The notes beneath the pieces are model-generated. The model was not told where the DNA came from, made no database searches, and worked only from the letters and a program-made list of their open reading frames with translations. A DNA stretch of 64,000 nt from Congregibacter litoralis KT71 (lineage in GTDB: Bacteria; Pseudomonadota; Gammaproteobacteria; Pseudomonadales; Halieaceae), in assembly GCF_000153125.2 (NCBI RefSeq), contig NZ_CM002299.1:558809-622808 (forward strand). The letters are read 5' to 3'. How positions within the stretch are numbered: the first letter of the stretch is position 1; every line of letters begins with the position of its first letter. A program made the translations under genes and the position numbers. This document shows, in pieces, positions 63,336 to 64,000 of the stretch.

Positions 63336-63761
63336 CTAGATCGCGTAGAGCGCAATGAGCAGCACAAAGCCGTAGCGCAGCCCCTTGCCGATGGCGACCA
63401 GCACCAGAAACGTGGGTAGGCGGACGTTCATTACCCCCGCAATCAGCGTTAAAGCATCGCCCCCGATGGGCAGCCAGGCAAACAGCAGAGACCAGACGCC
63501 GCGGTGCTGGAACCAATCCTGTGCCCGAGCGATTTGAGCGTCACTGAAGTAGAACCACCGCTTGCTTTGAAACCTGAGCAGCTGCTTGCCGATGCCCCAA
63601 TTCACCACCGCCCCCAGGGTGTTCCCCAGCGTTGCCGTCAGTAACAGCATCACCGGGTCCGCGCCCTGCTGAAGACCCAGTACCAGTACGATCTCTGAAT
63701 AGAAGGGCAGGATCGTCGCTGCAAGAAACGACGATCCGAAAAGTAGTAGGTAGTTTTCCAA
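63336..63761 (-). CDS. YqaA-family (SNARE-associated/DedA-like) membrane protein
   Basis: A 141-residue inner-membrane protein. The start is a TTG at 63761 with an AAGGAG ribosome site; the longer frame to 63962 overlaps the next gene's start and is unlikely. It begins ENYLLLFGSSFLAATILPFYSE, the usual YqaA opening, then ATLGNTLGAVVNWGIGK and the DedA-like FAWLPIGGDALTLIAGVM. DedA relatives affect membrane-potential homeostasis and lipid flipping; YqaA itself has no settled role. It diverges from the 2Fe-2S gene. Confidence 0.85.
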   Translation of the reverse strand: MENYLLLFGSSFLAATILPFYSEIVLVLGLQQGADPVMLLLTATLGNTLGAVVNWGIGKQLLRFQSKRWFYFSDAQIARAQDWFQHRGVWSLLFAWLPIGGDALTLIAGVMNVRLPTFLVLVAIGKGLRYGFVLLIALYAI

Positions 63762-63872
63762 GAGACTCCTTTGGCGTTCGCCCGGGGCGTATTTTGCGTT
63801 TTTGCAGCCTTTGGTGCACAACGACTGCGTCGACAATACGCTATGCTTAGGCAAAAGTATGGAGGTGATTGC

Positions 63873-64000
63873 GTGATTGAATTCAAGCTCAATGGTAAAC
63901 AGGTTTCCACGGACTCCCCGGATGACACGCCCTTGCTCTGGGTGATTCGGGACGAACAGCAACTCAAGGGCACCAAGTTTGGTTGCGGTATCGCTCAGTG
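63873..64000 (+). CDS. 2Fe-2S small subunit of a molybdo-hydroxylase, N-terminal part
   Basis: The frame opens at a GTG (63873) with a near-perfect GGAGGTGA ribosome site and runs off the window after 42 codons. It reads IEFKLNGKQV, LLWVIRDEQQLKGTKFGCG, the start of the plant-type ferredoxin domain of xanthine dehydrogenase-family small subunits, with the first cluster cysteine in FGCG. The form is closest to isoquinoline 1-oxidoreductase alpha subunits (IorA). The rest, and the molybdenum subunit, should lie beyond the window. Confidence 0.87.
   Translation, partial: MIEFKLNGKQVSTDSPDDTPLLWVIRDEQQLKGTKFGCGIAQ

Overview
The window reads as chromosomal DNA of a marine gammaproteobacterium, most likely an aerobic anoxygenic phototroph of the Halieaceae (NOR5/OM60 type). 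This placement is an inference. It rests on high GC, dense gene packing, many secreted or lipoprotein hydrolases, ergothioneine genes, a cis/trans fatty-acid isomerase, and a peripheral light-harvesting (LH2-type) pucBA-pucC operon. No rRNA, phage, transposase or CRISPR array is visible. Two tRNA genes are present: Gly-CCC and Arg-TCG.

Region 1 (1-11.9 kb): the C-terminal part of a phospholipase D/cardiolipin-synthase-like protein, a DUF6265 protein, tRNA-Gly and a PPK2 kinase. Next come a DUF2141 protein, a rare fusion of a DAACS symporter with a periplasmic solute-binding domain, and an acetolactate-synthase-like TPP enzyme with a DUF1272 partner. A small outer-membrane barrel follows, then a PhzF-like/EgtB/EgtD group (ergothioneine), a DUF427 protein and a membrane protein.

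Region 2 (11.9-16.4 kb, all minus strand): a BKACE enzyme, a peptide deformylase abutting pucC, then pucA and pucB, both small. Their promoter carries a perfect TGT-N12-ACA palindrome and a second degenerate one 8 bp away, the arrangement expected for a PpsR/CrtJ-type repressor. Upstream lies a protein with three copies of a TPLSSxLxLP motif, ended by a clear terminator. PucA Met1 is probably the B800 bacteriochlorophyll ligand, so a deformylase in the same operon is the most intriguing point of the window.

Region 3 (16.4-31.3 kb): a frameshifted Tat-type amidohydrolase, an SDR, an NTF2-like protein and a PQQ/haem-c alcohol dehydrogenase, probably one oxidation operon. Then a HupE/UreJ protein with an exported adenine-deaminase-like protein, an S9 peptidase, an M20 carbamoylase/allantoate-hydrolase-like enzyme and a TolB/TPR sensor-like membrane protein. 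A remnant of the N-terminus of the same TPR family lies upstream of the S9 gene.

Region 4 (31.3-45.2 kb): nitroreductase, lipoprotein esterase, DsrE-like protein, alpha/beta hydrolase, Wzz/GumC-like chain-length protein with an acidic tail, Cti, small membrane proteins, exported KatG, a lipoprotein, and a beta-lactamase-fold/SnoaL fusion.

Region 5 (45.2-56.0 kb): a SerA-like dehydrogenase, an NCS1 permease, a HyuA-like hydantoinase/oxoprolinase and a DUF917 protein, which look like one nitrogen-heterocycle utilisation unit. Then a second beta-lactamase-fold hydrolase, a DUF4252 protein, a lipoprotein hydrolase interrupted by an in-frame TGA, and an Amidohydro_3 enzyme.

Region 6 (56-64 kb): M3 peptidase, a RimK ligase fused to a TrkA_C domain next to an aspartoacylase-family protein, an eight-copy 9-bp tandem repeat beside tRNA-Arg, a coiled-coil protein, a DUF819 membrane protein, a YqaA-like membrane protein, and the start of a 2Fe-2S molybdo-hydroxylase small subunit. 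All names come from reading motifs by eye; no database search was run.
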